The translations under genes were made by a program, and so were the position numbers. A DNA stretch of 64,000 nucleotides from AAA044-D11 sp965268275 (GTDB lineage: Bacteria; Actinomycetota; Actinomycetes; Nanopelagicales; Nanopelagicaceae). Positions 43,252 through 52,389 of this stretch are shown one piece after another. The notes under the pieces are model-generated. The model saw nothing but the letters and a program-made list of their open reading frames with translations, was not told the DNA's origin and did no database searches. Each line of letters begins with the position of its first letter. Within the stretch, counting starts at the first letter, position 1. The stretch covers positions 124,001 through 188,000 of the forward strand of contig OZ254168.1 in the NCBI GenBank assembly GCA_965268275.1. The letters run 5' to 3'.

Positions 43252-43886
43252 GCGAAAACGTAGGAATGTTTGGCGCCAGCGGTTCTGGAGATACCTCAGG
43301 ATTTGGTGGGCTAGTTCGTAGCGCTGCAAGCTTTGGTTCAAGCGAGCGGCCATATGGCAGTTATTTTGATGAAGTTACCGATGAATTGGAACGTGCATAT
43401 CCAGAGTTCAGCGATGCAATTGAAAAAGTAATTGTCGATCGCGGCGAACTCACTCTCCATGTTAAGCGCGAAAAACTATTTGAAACTGCTATGAAATTAC
43501 GTGATACCGAATCGCTACGATTTGAAGTATGCCTCGGAGTTAACGGTGTTCACTATCCTGAAGATAAAGATCGCGAACTGCATGCGGTTTATCCATTACT
43601 TTCAATGACACATAATCGTCGGATTAGATTAGAAGTTAGTGTTCCTGATTCTGACCCACATCTTCCTTCACTGGTCGAAGTTTGGGCCGGAAACAATTGG
43701 CACGAACGCGAAACTTGGGACATGTTTGGAATTATCTTTGATGGCCATCCAGGTTTAACTCGCATCTTGATGCCAGATGATTGGCCAGGACATCCGCAAC
43801 GCAAAGATTATCCACTCGGTGGAATTCCAATTGAATATAAAGGTGCAACTGTTCCTGCGCCATCTGAACGTAGGTCTTACCGATGA
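43248..43886 (+). CDS. nuoC: NADH-quinone oxidoreductase subunit C
   Basis: NuoC is a peripheral-arm subunit at the quinone module. The 212-residue protein contains the signature NWHERETWDMFGIIFDGHPG near residues 148-167 and the C-terminal RKDYPLGG. Its N-terminal 25 residues are Gly/Ser-rich and probably flexible. It is separate from nuoD, not fused as in some bacteria, and overlaps both neighbours by 4 bases. Confidence 0.96.
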   Translation: MSENVGMFGASGSGDTSGFGGLVRSAASFGSSERPYGSYFDEVTDELERAYPEFSDAIEKVIVDRGELTLHVKREKLFETAMKLRDTESLRFEVCLGVNGVHYPEDKDRELHAVYPLLSMTHNRRIRLEVSVPDSDPHLPSLVEVWAGNNWHERETWDMFGIIFDGHPGLTRILMPDDWPGHPQRKDYPLGGIPIEYKGATVPAPSERRSYR

Positions 43887-45220
43887 CACTTCACGACGCA
43901 TACGCATCTGCAACCGAAACAACTGAAGGTCGCGTTTATTCAGTGACCGGTGGCGATTGGGATTCACTTGTAACCGAGATTGGTCAAACTAAAGAAGAAC
44001 GCGTTGTTGTAAACATGGGCCCACAGCATCCATCAACTCACGGCGTGCTTCGTTTAATTCTCGAACTTGAAGGCGAAACAATTACTGAAGCTCGTGCTGG
44101 CATTGGTTATTTACATACCGGCATTGAGAAGAATACGGAATATCGCACCTGGACCCAGGGCGTCACATTTGTGACCCGCATGGATTATTTGGCACCAATT
44201 TTCAATGAAACTGCATATTGCTTAGGAGTAGAAAAACTTCTAGGAATCACAAACGATATTCCAGAGCGTGCAAGCCAAATTCGCGTTCTAATGATGGAGC
44301 TAAATCGCATCTCATCTCACATGGTTGCGCTGGGCACCGGAGCGCTTGAACTTGGTGCACTTTCACCAATGATCTTTGCCTTCCGCGAGCGTGAGAAAGT
44401 GTTAGATGTTTTCGAAATGGTTTCAGGCCTTCGTATGAACATGGCATATGTTCGCCCTGGCGGGGTTGCGCAAGATTTACCAAAGGGCGCAGTAGCAAAG
44501 ATTCGCGAAACCGTAAAAGAGTTACGTCATAACTTCAAAGACAATGAGAAGTTATTGGTTGGAAACACAATTTGGATGATGCGAACAAAAGGCATCGGAT
44601 ATTTAGATCTAGCTGGTTGCACAACTCTTGGTATTACCGGTCCAGTTCTTCGCTCTGCTGGAATGCCATGGGACCTTCGCAAGACAGATCCTTACTGCGG
44701 TTATGAAGATTATGACTTCGATGTAATCACAACAGACACCTGCGATGTTTATGGTCGATTCTTAATTCGTATGCAAGAACTTGAACAATCACTTCGTATC
44801 ATTGAACAAGCTTGCGACAAGTTAGATAAATCTGAAGGTCAACCAGTAATGGTTGCGGATAAGAAGATTGCTTGGCCATCACAGCTTTCAGTTGGAAGCG
44901 ATGGAATGGGTAACTCGCTCGAACATATCCGCGAAATCATGGGAACTTCTATGGAATCACTTATTCACCACTTCAAATTAGTGACCGAAGGTTTCCGAGT
45001 TCCAGCTGGCCAGGTTTATGCAGCAGTTGAATCACCACGTGGTGAGACCGGTGTTCACTTGGTTTCTGATGGTGGCACTAGACCATATCGAGTGCACTTC
45101 CGCGAACCTTCTTTCAACAATCTTCAAGCAACATCTGCAATGGCCGAAGGCGGAATGATTGCCGATGTTATTGGCGCAGTCGCATCAATTGATCCAGTTA
45201 TGGGAGGGGTTGATCGCTAA
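43883..45220 (+). CDS. nuoD: NADH-quinone oxidoreductase subunit D
   Basis: NuoD forms much of the quinone-binding chamber with NuoB. The 445-residue protein has the conserved NMGPQHPSTHGVLRLILELE loop (about 43-62), YLHTGIEKNTE, and the C-terminal FREPSFNNLQ and GGVDR ending. It overlaps nuoC by 4 bases and nuoE by one (TAATG). Confidence 0.97.
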   Translation: MTLHDAYASATETTEGRVYSVTGGDWDSLVTEIGQTKEERVVVNMGPQHPSTHGVLRLILELEGETITEARAGIGYLHTGIEKNTEYRTWTQGVTFVTRMDYLAPIFNETAYCLGVEKLLGITNDIPERASQIRVLMMELNRISSHMVALGTGALELGALSPMIFAFREREKVLDVFEMVSGLRMNMAYVRPGGVAQDLPKGAVAKIRETVKELRHNFKDNEKLLVGNTIWMMRTKGIGYLDLAGCTTLGITGPVLRSAGMPWDLRKTDPYCGYEDYDFDVITTDTCDVYGRFLIRMQELEQSLRIIEQACDKLDKSEGQPVMVADKKIAWPSQLSVGSDGMGNSLEHIREIMGTSMESLIHHFKLVTEGFRVPAGQVYAAVESPRGETGVHLVSDGGTRPYRVHFREPSFNNLQATSAMAEGGMIADVIGAVASIDPVMGGVDR

Positions 45221-45846
45221 TGGAATTCACTTCTGATCAATTAAAAATTATGGATTCAATAATTGCCCGATACCCAAGGTCTCGTTCTGCAGTGATGCCA
45301 TTGCTTCACTATGTGCAGGCACTTGATGGTTACGTAACACCACGTGGTGTCGAAAAGATTGCAGAACTACTTGATATTTCCACCGCTGAAGTAACGGCAG
45401 TTTCCTCGTTCTATACCCAATATCGAACTGAACCTGCAGGCGAATATCACGTGGGCGTATGCATCAACACTTTGTGCGCCGTAATGGGTGGCGATGAAAT
45501 TTATAAATCACTTGAAGATCACCTTGGTATTAAGAACCACGAAACCACTGCAGATGGCAAAGTTTCAATTGAAAGAATTGAATGCAACGCTGCATGCGAT
45601 TACGCACCAGTTGTAATGGTCAATTGGGAATTTTATGACAATCAAACTCCGCAGAGCGTTAAAGATTTAGTTGATAGTGCACGTGCCGGAAATCCAACAG
45701 CTCCAACACGTGGACCTAAGACACTTCGCACTTGGAAGCAAAATTCAGAAGTGCTTGCTGGCTTAAATGATGGACTTGCAAATGAAGGTTTAGCAGCAGG
45801 CGAAGCAACTCTGCTTGGATTACGAATTGCTAAAGGTGGAAAATAA
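45220..45846 (+). CDS. nuoE: NADH-quinone oxidoreductase subunit E
   Basis: NuoE carries the 2Fe-2S cluster N1a in the NADH-oxidising module. The 208-residue protein has ligands C81, C86 (CINTLCAVMGG) and C122, C126 (CNAACDYAP). A tail of about 60 residues with PTAPTRGPKTLRTWK is longer than in the minimal family. It abuts nuoF. Confidence 0.97.
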   Translation: MEFTSDQLKIMDSIIARYPRSRSAVMPLLHYVQALDGYVTPRGVEKIAELLDISTAEVTAVSSFYTQYRTEPAGEYHVGVCINTLCAVMGGDEIYKSLEDHLGIKNHETTADGKVSIERIECNAACDYAPVVMVNWEFYDNQTPQSVKDLVDSARAGNPTAPTRGPKTLRTWKQNSEVLAGLNDGLANEGLAAGEATLLGLRIAKGGK

Positions 45847-47148
45847 ATGAGCAAATTAACTCCAGTCCTTTCAGCACACTGGGACGAGAAAGATTCATTC
45901 ACTATTGAAGGCTATAAACGCAATGGTGGATATAACGCAGTAGCAAAAGCTTTGGCCATGGAACCTGATGCGGTAATTGCGATGATTAAAGATTCTGGAT
46001 TGCGCGGTCGCGGTGGTGCGGGATTCCCAACTGGCAGCAAGTGGGGATTTATTCCGCAGGGCGATAACAAAGAACATTACTTAGTTGTTAACGCAGATGA
46101 ATCAGAACCAGGAACTTGCAAAGACATGCCACTTCTTCTTGCAAATCCACATGTATTGGTTGAAGGAATAATTATTGGTTCATATGCGATCCGGGCAAAT
46201 CACGCGTTTATCTATCTTCGCGGTGAAGTTGTCCATGTTTATCGTCGCGTGCAACAGGCGATTGAAGATGCTTATAAAGCAGGATTACTGGGCAAGAACA
46301 TTGGCGGAAATGGTTTTGATCTAGAACTTACTTTGCATGCCGGTGCCGGTGCTTATATTTGCGGAGAAGAAACTGCACTGCTTGATTCACTTGAAGGCTT
46401 CCGTGGTCAACCAAGATTGCGTCCACCATTCCCAGCTATTGCCGGACTTTATGCAAAACCGACAGTCGTTAATAACGTTGAATCAATTGCATCTGTTCCT
46501 GCAATTATCAACAATGGCGTCGAATGGTTCCAAGGTATGGGAACCGAGAAGAGCAAAGGCTTTACGCTTTACTCACTTTCAGGCCATGTAAATAATCCTG
46601 GTCAATTTGAAGCACCGCTTGGAATCACACTTCGCGAATTACTAGAACTCGCTGGTGGTGTTCGCACTGGTCACAAACTTAAATTCTGGACCCCAGGTGG
46701 TTCTTCTACTCCAATGTTTACGGACGAGCACTTAGATATTCCACTTGATTACGAAGGCGTATCAGCTGCCGGTTCAATGCTAGGAACTAAAGCACTTCAA
46801 ATTTTTGATGAAACAACTTGCGTGGTTCGTGCAACTTTACGTTGGTGCGAATTTTACAAACACGAATCTTGCGGAAAGTGCACGCCATGTCGCGAGGGAA
46901 CTTGGTGGCTTGTTCAGATGCTCCAAGATCTTGAAGATGGCAAGGGAACTGAAGCAGATTTAGCCAAACTTCTTGATCTCTGCGACAACATCGCTGGTCG
47001 TTCATTCTGTGCTCTTGCCGATGGCGCAGTTGCACCAATCATCTCGTCACTTAAGTATTTCCGTGATGAATATTTGGCCCACCAACGCAATGGTGGCTGC
47101 CCATTTGATCCAGTGGCTTCAACGCTATTCAAAACGGTAGGTGCATAA
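45847..47148 (+). CDS. nuoF: NADH-quinone oxidoreductase subunit F
   Basis: NuoF binds NADH and FMN and holds cluster N3. The 433-residue protein has the nucleotide loop GRGGAGFPTGSKW, the flavin segment VNADESEPGTCKD, ICGEETALLDSLEG, and the 4Fe-4S motif ESCGKCTPCREG with a later Cys in RSFCALADGA. It abuts nuoE and nuoG with no gap. Confidence 0.97.
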   Translation: MSKLTPVLSAHWDEKDSFTIEGYKRNGGYNAVAKALAMEPDAVIAMIKDSGLRGRGGAGFPTGSKWGFIPQGDNKEHYLVVNADESEPGTCKDMPLLLANPHVLVEGIIIGSYAIRANHAFIYLRGEVVHVYRRVQQAIEDAYKAGLLGKNIGGNGFDLELTLHAGAGAYICGEETALLDSLEGFRGQPRLRPPFPAIAGLYAKPTVVNNVESIASVPAIINNGVEWFQGMGTEKSKGFTLYSLSGHVNNPGQFEAPLGITLRELLELAGGVRTGHKLKFWTPGGSSTPMFTDEHLDIPLDYEGVSAAGSMLGTKALQIFDETTCVVRATLRWCEFYKHESCGKCTPCREGTWWLVQMLQDLEDGKGTEADLAKLLDLCDNIAGRSFCALADGAVAPIISSLKYFRDEYLAHQRNGGCPFDPVASTLFKTVGA

Positions 47149-49488
47149 ATGACTCCCGAGCAAGCACTACTCGAAAGCCAAACAGCTGTTGAAATGATTA
47201 CAGTTGTAATTGATGGCTTTGAAGTGACCGTTCCAAAGGGAACATTAGTGATTCGCGCAGCTGAAAAATTAGGAATTCAGATTCCACGTTTCTGCGATCA
47301 CCCACTTCTTGAACCAGCAGGAGCTTGTCGTCAGTGTTTAGTTGATATTGAAATTAACGGTCGTGCATTTCCTAAGCCACAGGCTTCGTGCACAATCCCA
47401 GTTGAAAACAACATGATTGTTAAGACTCAACTGACTTCTCCAGTTGCTGAAAAAGCTCAAGCCGGAATCATGGAATTTTTATTGATTAACCATCCACTTG
47501 ATTGCCCAGTCTGCGATAAAGGTGGCGAATGCCCGCTGCAAAATCAGGCAATGAGCAATGGTCGCCCAGAATCTCGATTCGAAGGCGTGAAGCGAACATT
47601 TGAAAAGCCAGTAGCAATCTCTTCTCAAGTATTACTTGATCGCGAACGTTGTGTGCTTTGTGCTCGTTGCACCCGCTTCTCGGAACAAATTGCGGGCGAT
47701 CCATTCATTACTTTGAATGAACGCGGCGCGCTACAACAAGTCGGAATTTACGAAGAAGATCCATTTGAGTCTTATTACTCTGGAAACACAGTTCAAATCT
47801 GTCCAGTAGGTGCACTAACCGGAACTTCATATCGTTTCCGCGCCCGCCCATTTGATTTAGTTTCAGTCGATTCTGCTTGCGAGCATTGTGCATCTGGTTG
47901 TGCAATGCGCACAGATATCCGTCGTGGCAAAACTTTACGTCGTCTTGCCGGAGATGATGCTTCAGTAAATGAAGAATGGAATTGCGACAAAGGCCGTTGG
48001 GCATTTAAGTATTTAACAAGTAGAGAACGCGTAACTTCGCCAATGATTCGCGGCGAAGATGGCGAACTTCATGAAGCTTCTTGGCCAGAAGCAATTGCAT
48101 TTGCAGCAAATGGTTTGAAGGGTAAGCGCGCTGGCGTATTAGTTGGTGGCCGCGCTACTGTCGAAGATGCTTACGGTTACAGCAAATTCGCAAGAGTCGC
48201 ACTTGGAACAAACGATATTGATTTCCGCTCCCGTCCATATTCTGAAGAAGAAACATCTTTCTTAAGCAGCACCGCACTTGGTCTTAAGACAACCTATAAA
48301 GATATTGATAAGGCCGACCAAGTTATATTGCTTGGCTTTGAACCAGAAGAAGAATCACCAATTGTGTTCCTACGTATTTATAAGCAGTTCAGAAAGCGTG
48401 CACTAAAGGTTGTAAGTGATGCTTCTGTCGCTAGTCGCGGATCTGTGAAGTTAAATGCTGAACTCGTATCTGACATCAAATCTATTTCTGGCCTCACTTC
48501 AAAGAGCGTTATTTTGGTTGGCGAACGTTTATCTGAAAAAACTGGCGCACTTTCAAGCGCCGTAGATTTAGCAGAGAAATCAGGCGCGAAGCTAGCTTGG
48601 ATTCCACGCCGTGCCGGCGAACGTGGTGCACTTGCAGCAGGCGCAATCGCAACACTTCTTCCAGGTGGCCGACCAGTTTCTGAAGCCAGTGCTCGGGTAG
48701 ATGTTGCAGCTGCATGGTCTGTTGATTCACTTCCTTCCAATCCTGGTCGTTCAACTTCTGAAATTCTGCACGCACTTGTTGTTAATAATTTAGATGCTGT
48801 TGTCATTGGCGGCGTTGATCCACTAGATATTTCAAGTAATGCACTTTCACAATTGTTAAATTCTTTCGTGGTTTCACTCGAGATTTCACATAGCGCTGTA
48901 ACAGCAGTTGCAGATGTTGTTCTTCCGGTAGCGGCCGTCATCGAAAAGAGCGGGTCATTCCAAGATTGGCAAGGCAGCACAAGAAAATTTGATAAAGCAG
49001 TTGCCGATTCACTTTCAAGAAGCGATGTCCGAATTCTTTCGATGATTGCTGATGAAATGGGAACTCCTATCAATCTTCCAACTGTGGCAGCAACAGCTCG
49101 TGAAATTTCAGCGCTCGGTAATTGGGACGGTAAAGCTCTAGCTTTCGAGAAAACTTCTGAAGTGAAGCAAGTTGTTTCAGAGGGCAAGTTGCAGTTAACT
49201 TCTTGGCGATTGCTTTTGGATCTTGGAACTTTGCAAGAAGGCGAAGCAAATCTAGCCGGAACTGCGCGCAAAGCCAGTGCCCGAATTTCAAAGACCAGAG
49301 CGCAAAAACTTGGGGTCAATGAAGGTGAACTTATTTCGATTTCTTCTGATTTGGGATCACTAAAACTTCCAGTTGAAATTAGTGAAATGTCGGATGATGC
49401 AATTTGGGTGCCACGTAATTCAATTGATTCTCAAGTGATTGCAAATCTTGGTTTCGTAAATGGAGAAGTAACGGTGGCAAAAGCATGA
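47149..49488 (+). CDS. nuoG: NADH-quinone oxidoreductase subunit G
   Basis: NuoG is the largest peripheral subunit (779 residues). It has an N-terminal 2Fe-2S domain (RFCDHPLLEPAGACRQCLVD), the His/Cys cluster CPVCDKGGECPLQNQ, a 4Fe-4S pair with CVLCARC and CPVGALT, and a molybdopterin-like domain that carries C244, C247, C251 and C279, the C-x2-C-x3-C-x27-C spacing of the extra N7 cluster. The rest resembles a degenerate molybdoenzyme fold. It overlaps nuoH by 4 bases. Confidence 0.96.
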   Translation: MTPEQALLESQTAVEMITVVIDGFEVTVPKGTLVIRAAEKLGIQIPRFCDHPLLEPAGACRQCLVDIEINGRAFPKPQASCTIPVENNMIVKTQLTSPVAEKAQAGIMEFLLINHPLDCPVCDKGGECPLQNQAMSNGRPESRFEGVKRTFEKPVAISSQVLLDRERCVLCARCTRFSEQIAGDPFITLNERGALQQVGIYEEDPFESYYSGNTVQICPVGALTGTSYRFRARPFDLVSVDSACEHCASGCAMRTDIRRGKTLRRLAGDDASVNEEWNCDKGRWAFKYLTSRERVTSPMIRGEDGELHEASWPEAIAFAANGLKGKRAGVLVGGRATVEDAYGYSKFARVALGTNDIDFRSRPYSEEETSFLSSTALGLKTTYKDIDKADQVILLGFEPEEESPIVFLRIYKQFRKRALKVVSDASVASRGSVKLNAELVSDIKSISGLTSKSVILVGERLSEKTGALSSAVDLAEKSGAKLAWIPRRAGERGALAAGAIATLLPGGRPVSEASARVDVAAAWSVDSLPSNPGRSTSEILHALVVNNLDAVVIGGVDPLDISSNALSQLLNSFVVSLEISHSAVTAVADVVLPVAAVIEKSGSFQDWQGSTRKFDKAVADSLSRSDVRILSMIADEMGTPINLPTVAATAREISALGNWDGKALAFEKTSEVKQVVSEGKLQLTSWRLLLDLGTLQEGEANLAGTARKASARISKTRAQKLGVNEGELISISSDLGSLKLPVEISEMSDDAIWVPRNSIDSQVIANLGFVNGEVTVAKA

Positions 49489-50711
49489 CTAATGCTCAAA
49501 TAATTGCAACCGATCCAGGTTGGATAACTCTTGTAAAAGGGCTACTTATATTTGTGGTCTGCGTATTGGCAACTCTTATGTCAGTTTGGGGAGAGCGCCG
49601 CATTGTTGCTCGAATGCAACAACGTCTAGGACCTAACCGTGTTGGACCATTTGGTTTGATTCAAGCACTGGCAGATGGCGTAAAGCTTGCCCTCAAGGAA
49701 GATTTAATTCCTAAAGCGGCAGATCGAATCGTCTTTGTTATCGCACCAATCATTAGCGCAACAACTTGCTTTATGGCATTTGCAGTAATTCCGCTATCTG
49801 GAAAAGTAAATCTATTTGGCCACGACACCGTAATGCAGATGACCGATATTCCAGTCGGAGTTTTATATGTCTTTGCGATTGCTTCTGTCGGCGTTTACGG
49901 AATTGTTCTAGCTGGTTGGTCATCTGGTTCTACTTATCCGCTTCTTGGCGGTCTGCGTTCTAGCGCCCAGGTTATTTCTTATGAAGTCGCGATGGGCCTA
50001 TCGCTTGTAGCAGTGTTTATCTATGCCGGTTCAATGTCTACTGCAGAAATAGTTTCAGCACAAAATCAATGGTGGTTCTGTGTAACGCTATTTCCTTCAT
50101 TTGTTATCTATGCAATTTCTATGGTTGGTGAAACAAACCGTGCGCCATTTGATCTAGCTGAAGCTGAAGGCGAACTTGTTGGCGGATTCCATACCGAGTA
50201 TTCATCACTTAAATTTGCGCTCTTTTTCTTAGCCGAATATGTAAATATCGTTGCAGTTTCAGCGCTTGCAACAACTCTATTCCTTGGCGGATATCGCGCA
50301 CTTCCTGGTCTTGGCTTTACTGAAAGCTGGCTTGGTGGTTGGTTTACTGTTATTTGGTTCTTAACAAAAGTAGTCTTCTTCTTCTTCATCTTTGTCTGGC
50401 TACGTGGAACTCTTCCAAGACTTCGCTACGACCAATTTATGAAATTTGGCTGGAAAGTCTTGATTCCATTTTCACTAGTTTGGATTTTGGTCGTTTCAAC
50501 TCTGCGAGTTCTATCGCAGCAAGGTGCACCTCGTTCAGTATTAATTGGTTTCAGCTTCGGAATGGTTTTACTTGTTCTAGCTGGTTCTAGCCTCTTCGAA
50601 TCTTCAAAGAAGCGACGAGCCCGCGAAGATGCATTGGGTGAAGTTGTTTCTCCAAGTTTTCCAGTTCCTGCAATTCCAGGAAACAACCTAAGAATAGAAC
50701 GGAGCAACTAA
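49485..50711 (+). CDS. nuoH: NADH-quinone oxidoreductase subunit H
   Basis: NuoH is the membrane subunit at the junction with the quinone site. The 408-residue protein has GERRIVARMQQRLGPNRVGP, LADGVKLALKED, ETNRAPFDLAEAEGELVGGF and the C-terminal RLRYDQFMKFGWKVLIP. About eight helices are predicted. A Lys/Arg/Pro tail of about 45 residues extends beyond the usual end. It abuts nuoI. Confidence 0.97.
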   Translation: MTNAQIIATDPGWITLVKGLLIFVVCVLATLMSVWGERRIVARMQQRLGPNRVGPFGLIQALADGVKLALKEDLIPKAADRIVFVIAPIISATTCFMAFAVIPLSGKVNLFGHDTVMQMTDIPVGVLYVFAIASVGVYGIVLAGWSSGSTYPLLGGLRSSAQVISYEVAMGLSLVAVFIYAGSMSTAEIVSAQNQWWFCVTLFPSFVIYAISMVGETNRAPFDLAEAEGELVGGFHTEYSSLKFALFFLAEYVNIVAVSALATTLFLGGYRALPGLGFTESWLGGWFTVIWFLTKVVFFFFIFVWLRGTLPRLRYDQFMKFGWKVLIPFSLVWILVVSTLRVLSQQGAPRSVLIGFSFGMVLLVLAGSSLFESSKKRRAREDALGEVVSPSFPVPAIPGNNLRIERSN

Positions 50712-51314
50712 ATGGATAATCCATTAACTCCGCGTTCAAATGATCTCGGTTTAACTGCAGCAGCAAAGGCAAATACCCCAATAGAAAGCCAAGAAGCAAA
50801 GACCTTCTTCAAGCAGTTACAAGGATTCTGGGTAACTTTCAAAACTATGTTTAAGAAACCCAATACCGTTCAATATCCTGAAGAAAGAGAAGCAACTGCA
50901 GAACGTTTTCACGGGCGCCATCAATTAAATCGATATGACGATGGTCTTGAAAAATGTATTGGTTGCGAACTCTGTGCTTGGGCCTGCCCAGCAGATGCGA
51001 TTCTTGTCGAAGGTGAAACCAATACCGACGAAGAGAGATATTCTCCTGGAGAGCGTTACGGAAAGGTTTACCAGATAAATTATCTGCGTTGCGTTTTCTG
51101 CGGCCTATGTATCGAAGCTTGCCCTACTCGTGCGCTTACTATGACAAATGAATACGAACTTGCAGACGAATCTCGCGCTAAATTAATTTTTGAGAAAGAA
51201 GATTTACTTGCGCCATTAAAGTCTGGAATGTTGCAACCACCTCACCCAATGGTTCCGGGAACAACTCACATTGATTATTACCGCGGTGATATCAAGGGTG
51301 GATCTAATGGATAG
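50712..51314 (+). CDS. nuoI: NADH-quinone oxidoreductase subunit I
   Basis: NuoI carries clusters N6a and N6b that lead electrons to NuoB. The 200-residue protein has two full ferredoxin motifs, CIGCELCAWACPADAI and CVFCGLCIEACPTRAL. A preceding amphipathic stretch FFKQLQGFWVTFKTMFKKP anchors it to the membrane. The N-terminal 30 residues are less conserved. It overlaps nuoJ by eight bases. Confidence 0.97.
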   Translation: MDNPLTPRSNDLGLTAAAKANTPIESQEAKTFFKQLQGFWVTFKTMFKKPNTVQYPEEREATAERFHGRHQLNRYDDGLEKCIGCELCAWACPADAILVEGETNTDEERYSPGERYGKVYQINYLRCVFCGLCIEACPTRALTMTNEYELADESRAKLIFEKEDLLAPLKSGMLQPPHPMVPGTTHIDYYRGDIKGGSNG

Positions 51315-52089
51315 CCTCGCACTTGAAGTCGGAAGAACTCTTGCCCCAGAGGCAACTCTGTTCTGGATTCTTGCACCGCTTGCAGTAGTCGCTGCCCTTG
51401 GAATGTTGTTTGTAAAGAAAGCAGTTCACTCTGCGCTGCTCTTGGCTTGGGTCATGGTTACCTTGGCTATTTTCTACATCGCTCAGGATGCACTTTTCCT
51501 TGGAATTGTTCAGATTATTGTTTACACCGGCGCGGTAATGATGTTGTTCCTCTTTATTCTTATGTTGGTTGGTGTTGATTCATCAGACTCGTTAGTCGAA
51601 AATATTCGTGGCCAACGGCCATTAGCAATTGCCGCAGCTGTCGGATTAAGTGGATTACTTATTTCATTGATCGGACGAGCGAATCTCGGTGTCGAAGCAA
51701 TTGGGCTAAGAGATGCAAATTCAGAGGGAAATGTTCAAGGTATTGCACGTGAGCTGTTTACTAATTATGTGTGGGCCTTTGAAGTAGTTTCTGCGCTGTT
51801 GATTACTGCAGCCGTTGGCGCAATGGTTCTCGCACACAGCAACCCAGCTAAATCCCGTACCGCACAACGTGACCAATCGATTGCTAGATTCCGTGGAGCA
51901 TCAATTGCAACTGCTGCCGGGCTTCCAGGTTCAGGTGTTTATGCGCTTCATAATGCGGTCGATGTTCCTGCGCTGTTGCCAGATGGTTCACCAGCTCCTT
52001 CATCAATTTCTGCAACCCTCGAAGCCAGAGGCGACATGTTGTCTTCAAAACCATTTGAACTTGAAGTTAAGAAAGAAGAGGAAGATTAA
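51307..52089 (+). CDS. nuoJ: NADH-quinone oxidoreductase subunit J
   Basis: NuoJ is a membrane subunit near the quinone end of the proton arm. The 260-residue protein starts at ATG 51307, preceded by AAGGGTGGA and overlapping nuoI by eight bases; the longer frame back to 51271 is not needed. It has five helices including VQIIVYTGAVMMLFLFILML, a highly conserved helix, followed by a poorly conserved hydrophilic tail of about 70 residues. nuoK abuts it. Confidence 0.95.
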   Translation: MDSLALEVGRTLAPEATLFWILAPLAVVAALGMLFVKKAVHSALLLAWVMVTLAIFYIAQDALFLGIVQIIVYTGAVMMLFLFILMLVGVDSSDSLVENIRGQRPLAIAAAVGLSGLLISLIGRANLGVEAIGLRDANSEGNVQGIARELFTNYVWAFEVVSALLITAAVGAMVLAHSNPAKSRTAQRDQSIARFRGASIATAAGLPGSGVYALHNAVDVPALLPDGSPAPSSISATLEARGDMLSSKPFELEVKKEEED

Positions 52090-52389
52090 TTGGATATCTC
52101 AAATTACATTTATCTTTCTGCCATCCTCTTTACAATCGGCGCAATTGGAGTAGTTGTCCGCAGAAATGCGATCGTAGTGTTCATGTGTATCGAATTAATG
52201 TTGAATGCCGCGAACTTAGCCTTTGTAACTTTCTCCAGAATTCACGGAAATCTTGCTGGTCAAGTTGTCTCATTCTTCACGATGGTTGTTGCAGCTTGTG
52301 AAGTTGTAGTTGGTCTCGCGATTATCGTAACGATTTATCGCTCCCGTCGATCAGCATCTGTTGATGATGCTAGTTTGTTGAAGCGCTAA
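52090..52389 (+). CDS. nuoK: NADH-quinone oxidoreductase subunit K
   Basis: NuoK is a 99-residue, three-helix antiporter-like subunit. It carries the conserved acidic residues in FMCIELMLNAANLAFV and MVVAACEVVVGLAIIV, which line the proton path. The start is TTG at 52090, directly after the nuoJ stop. It overlaps nuoL by one base (TAATG). Confidence 0.96.
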   Translation: MDISNYIYLSAILFTIGAIGVVVRRNAIVVFMCIELMLNAANLAFVTFSRIHGNLAGQVVSFFTMVVAACEVVVGLAIIVTIYRSRRSASVDDASLLKR

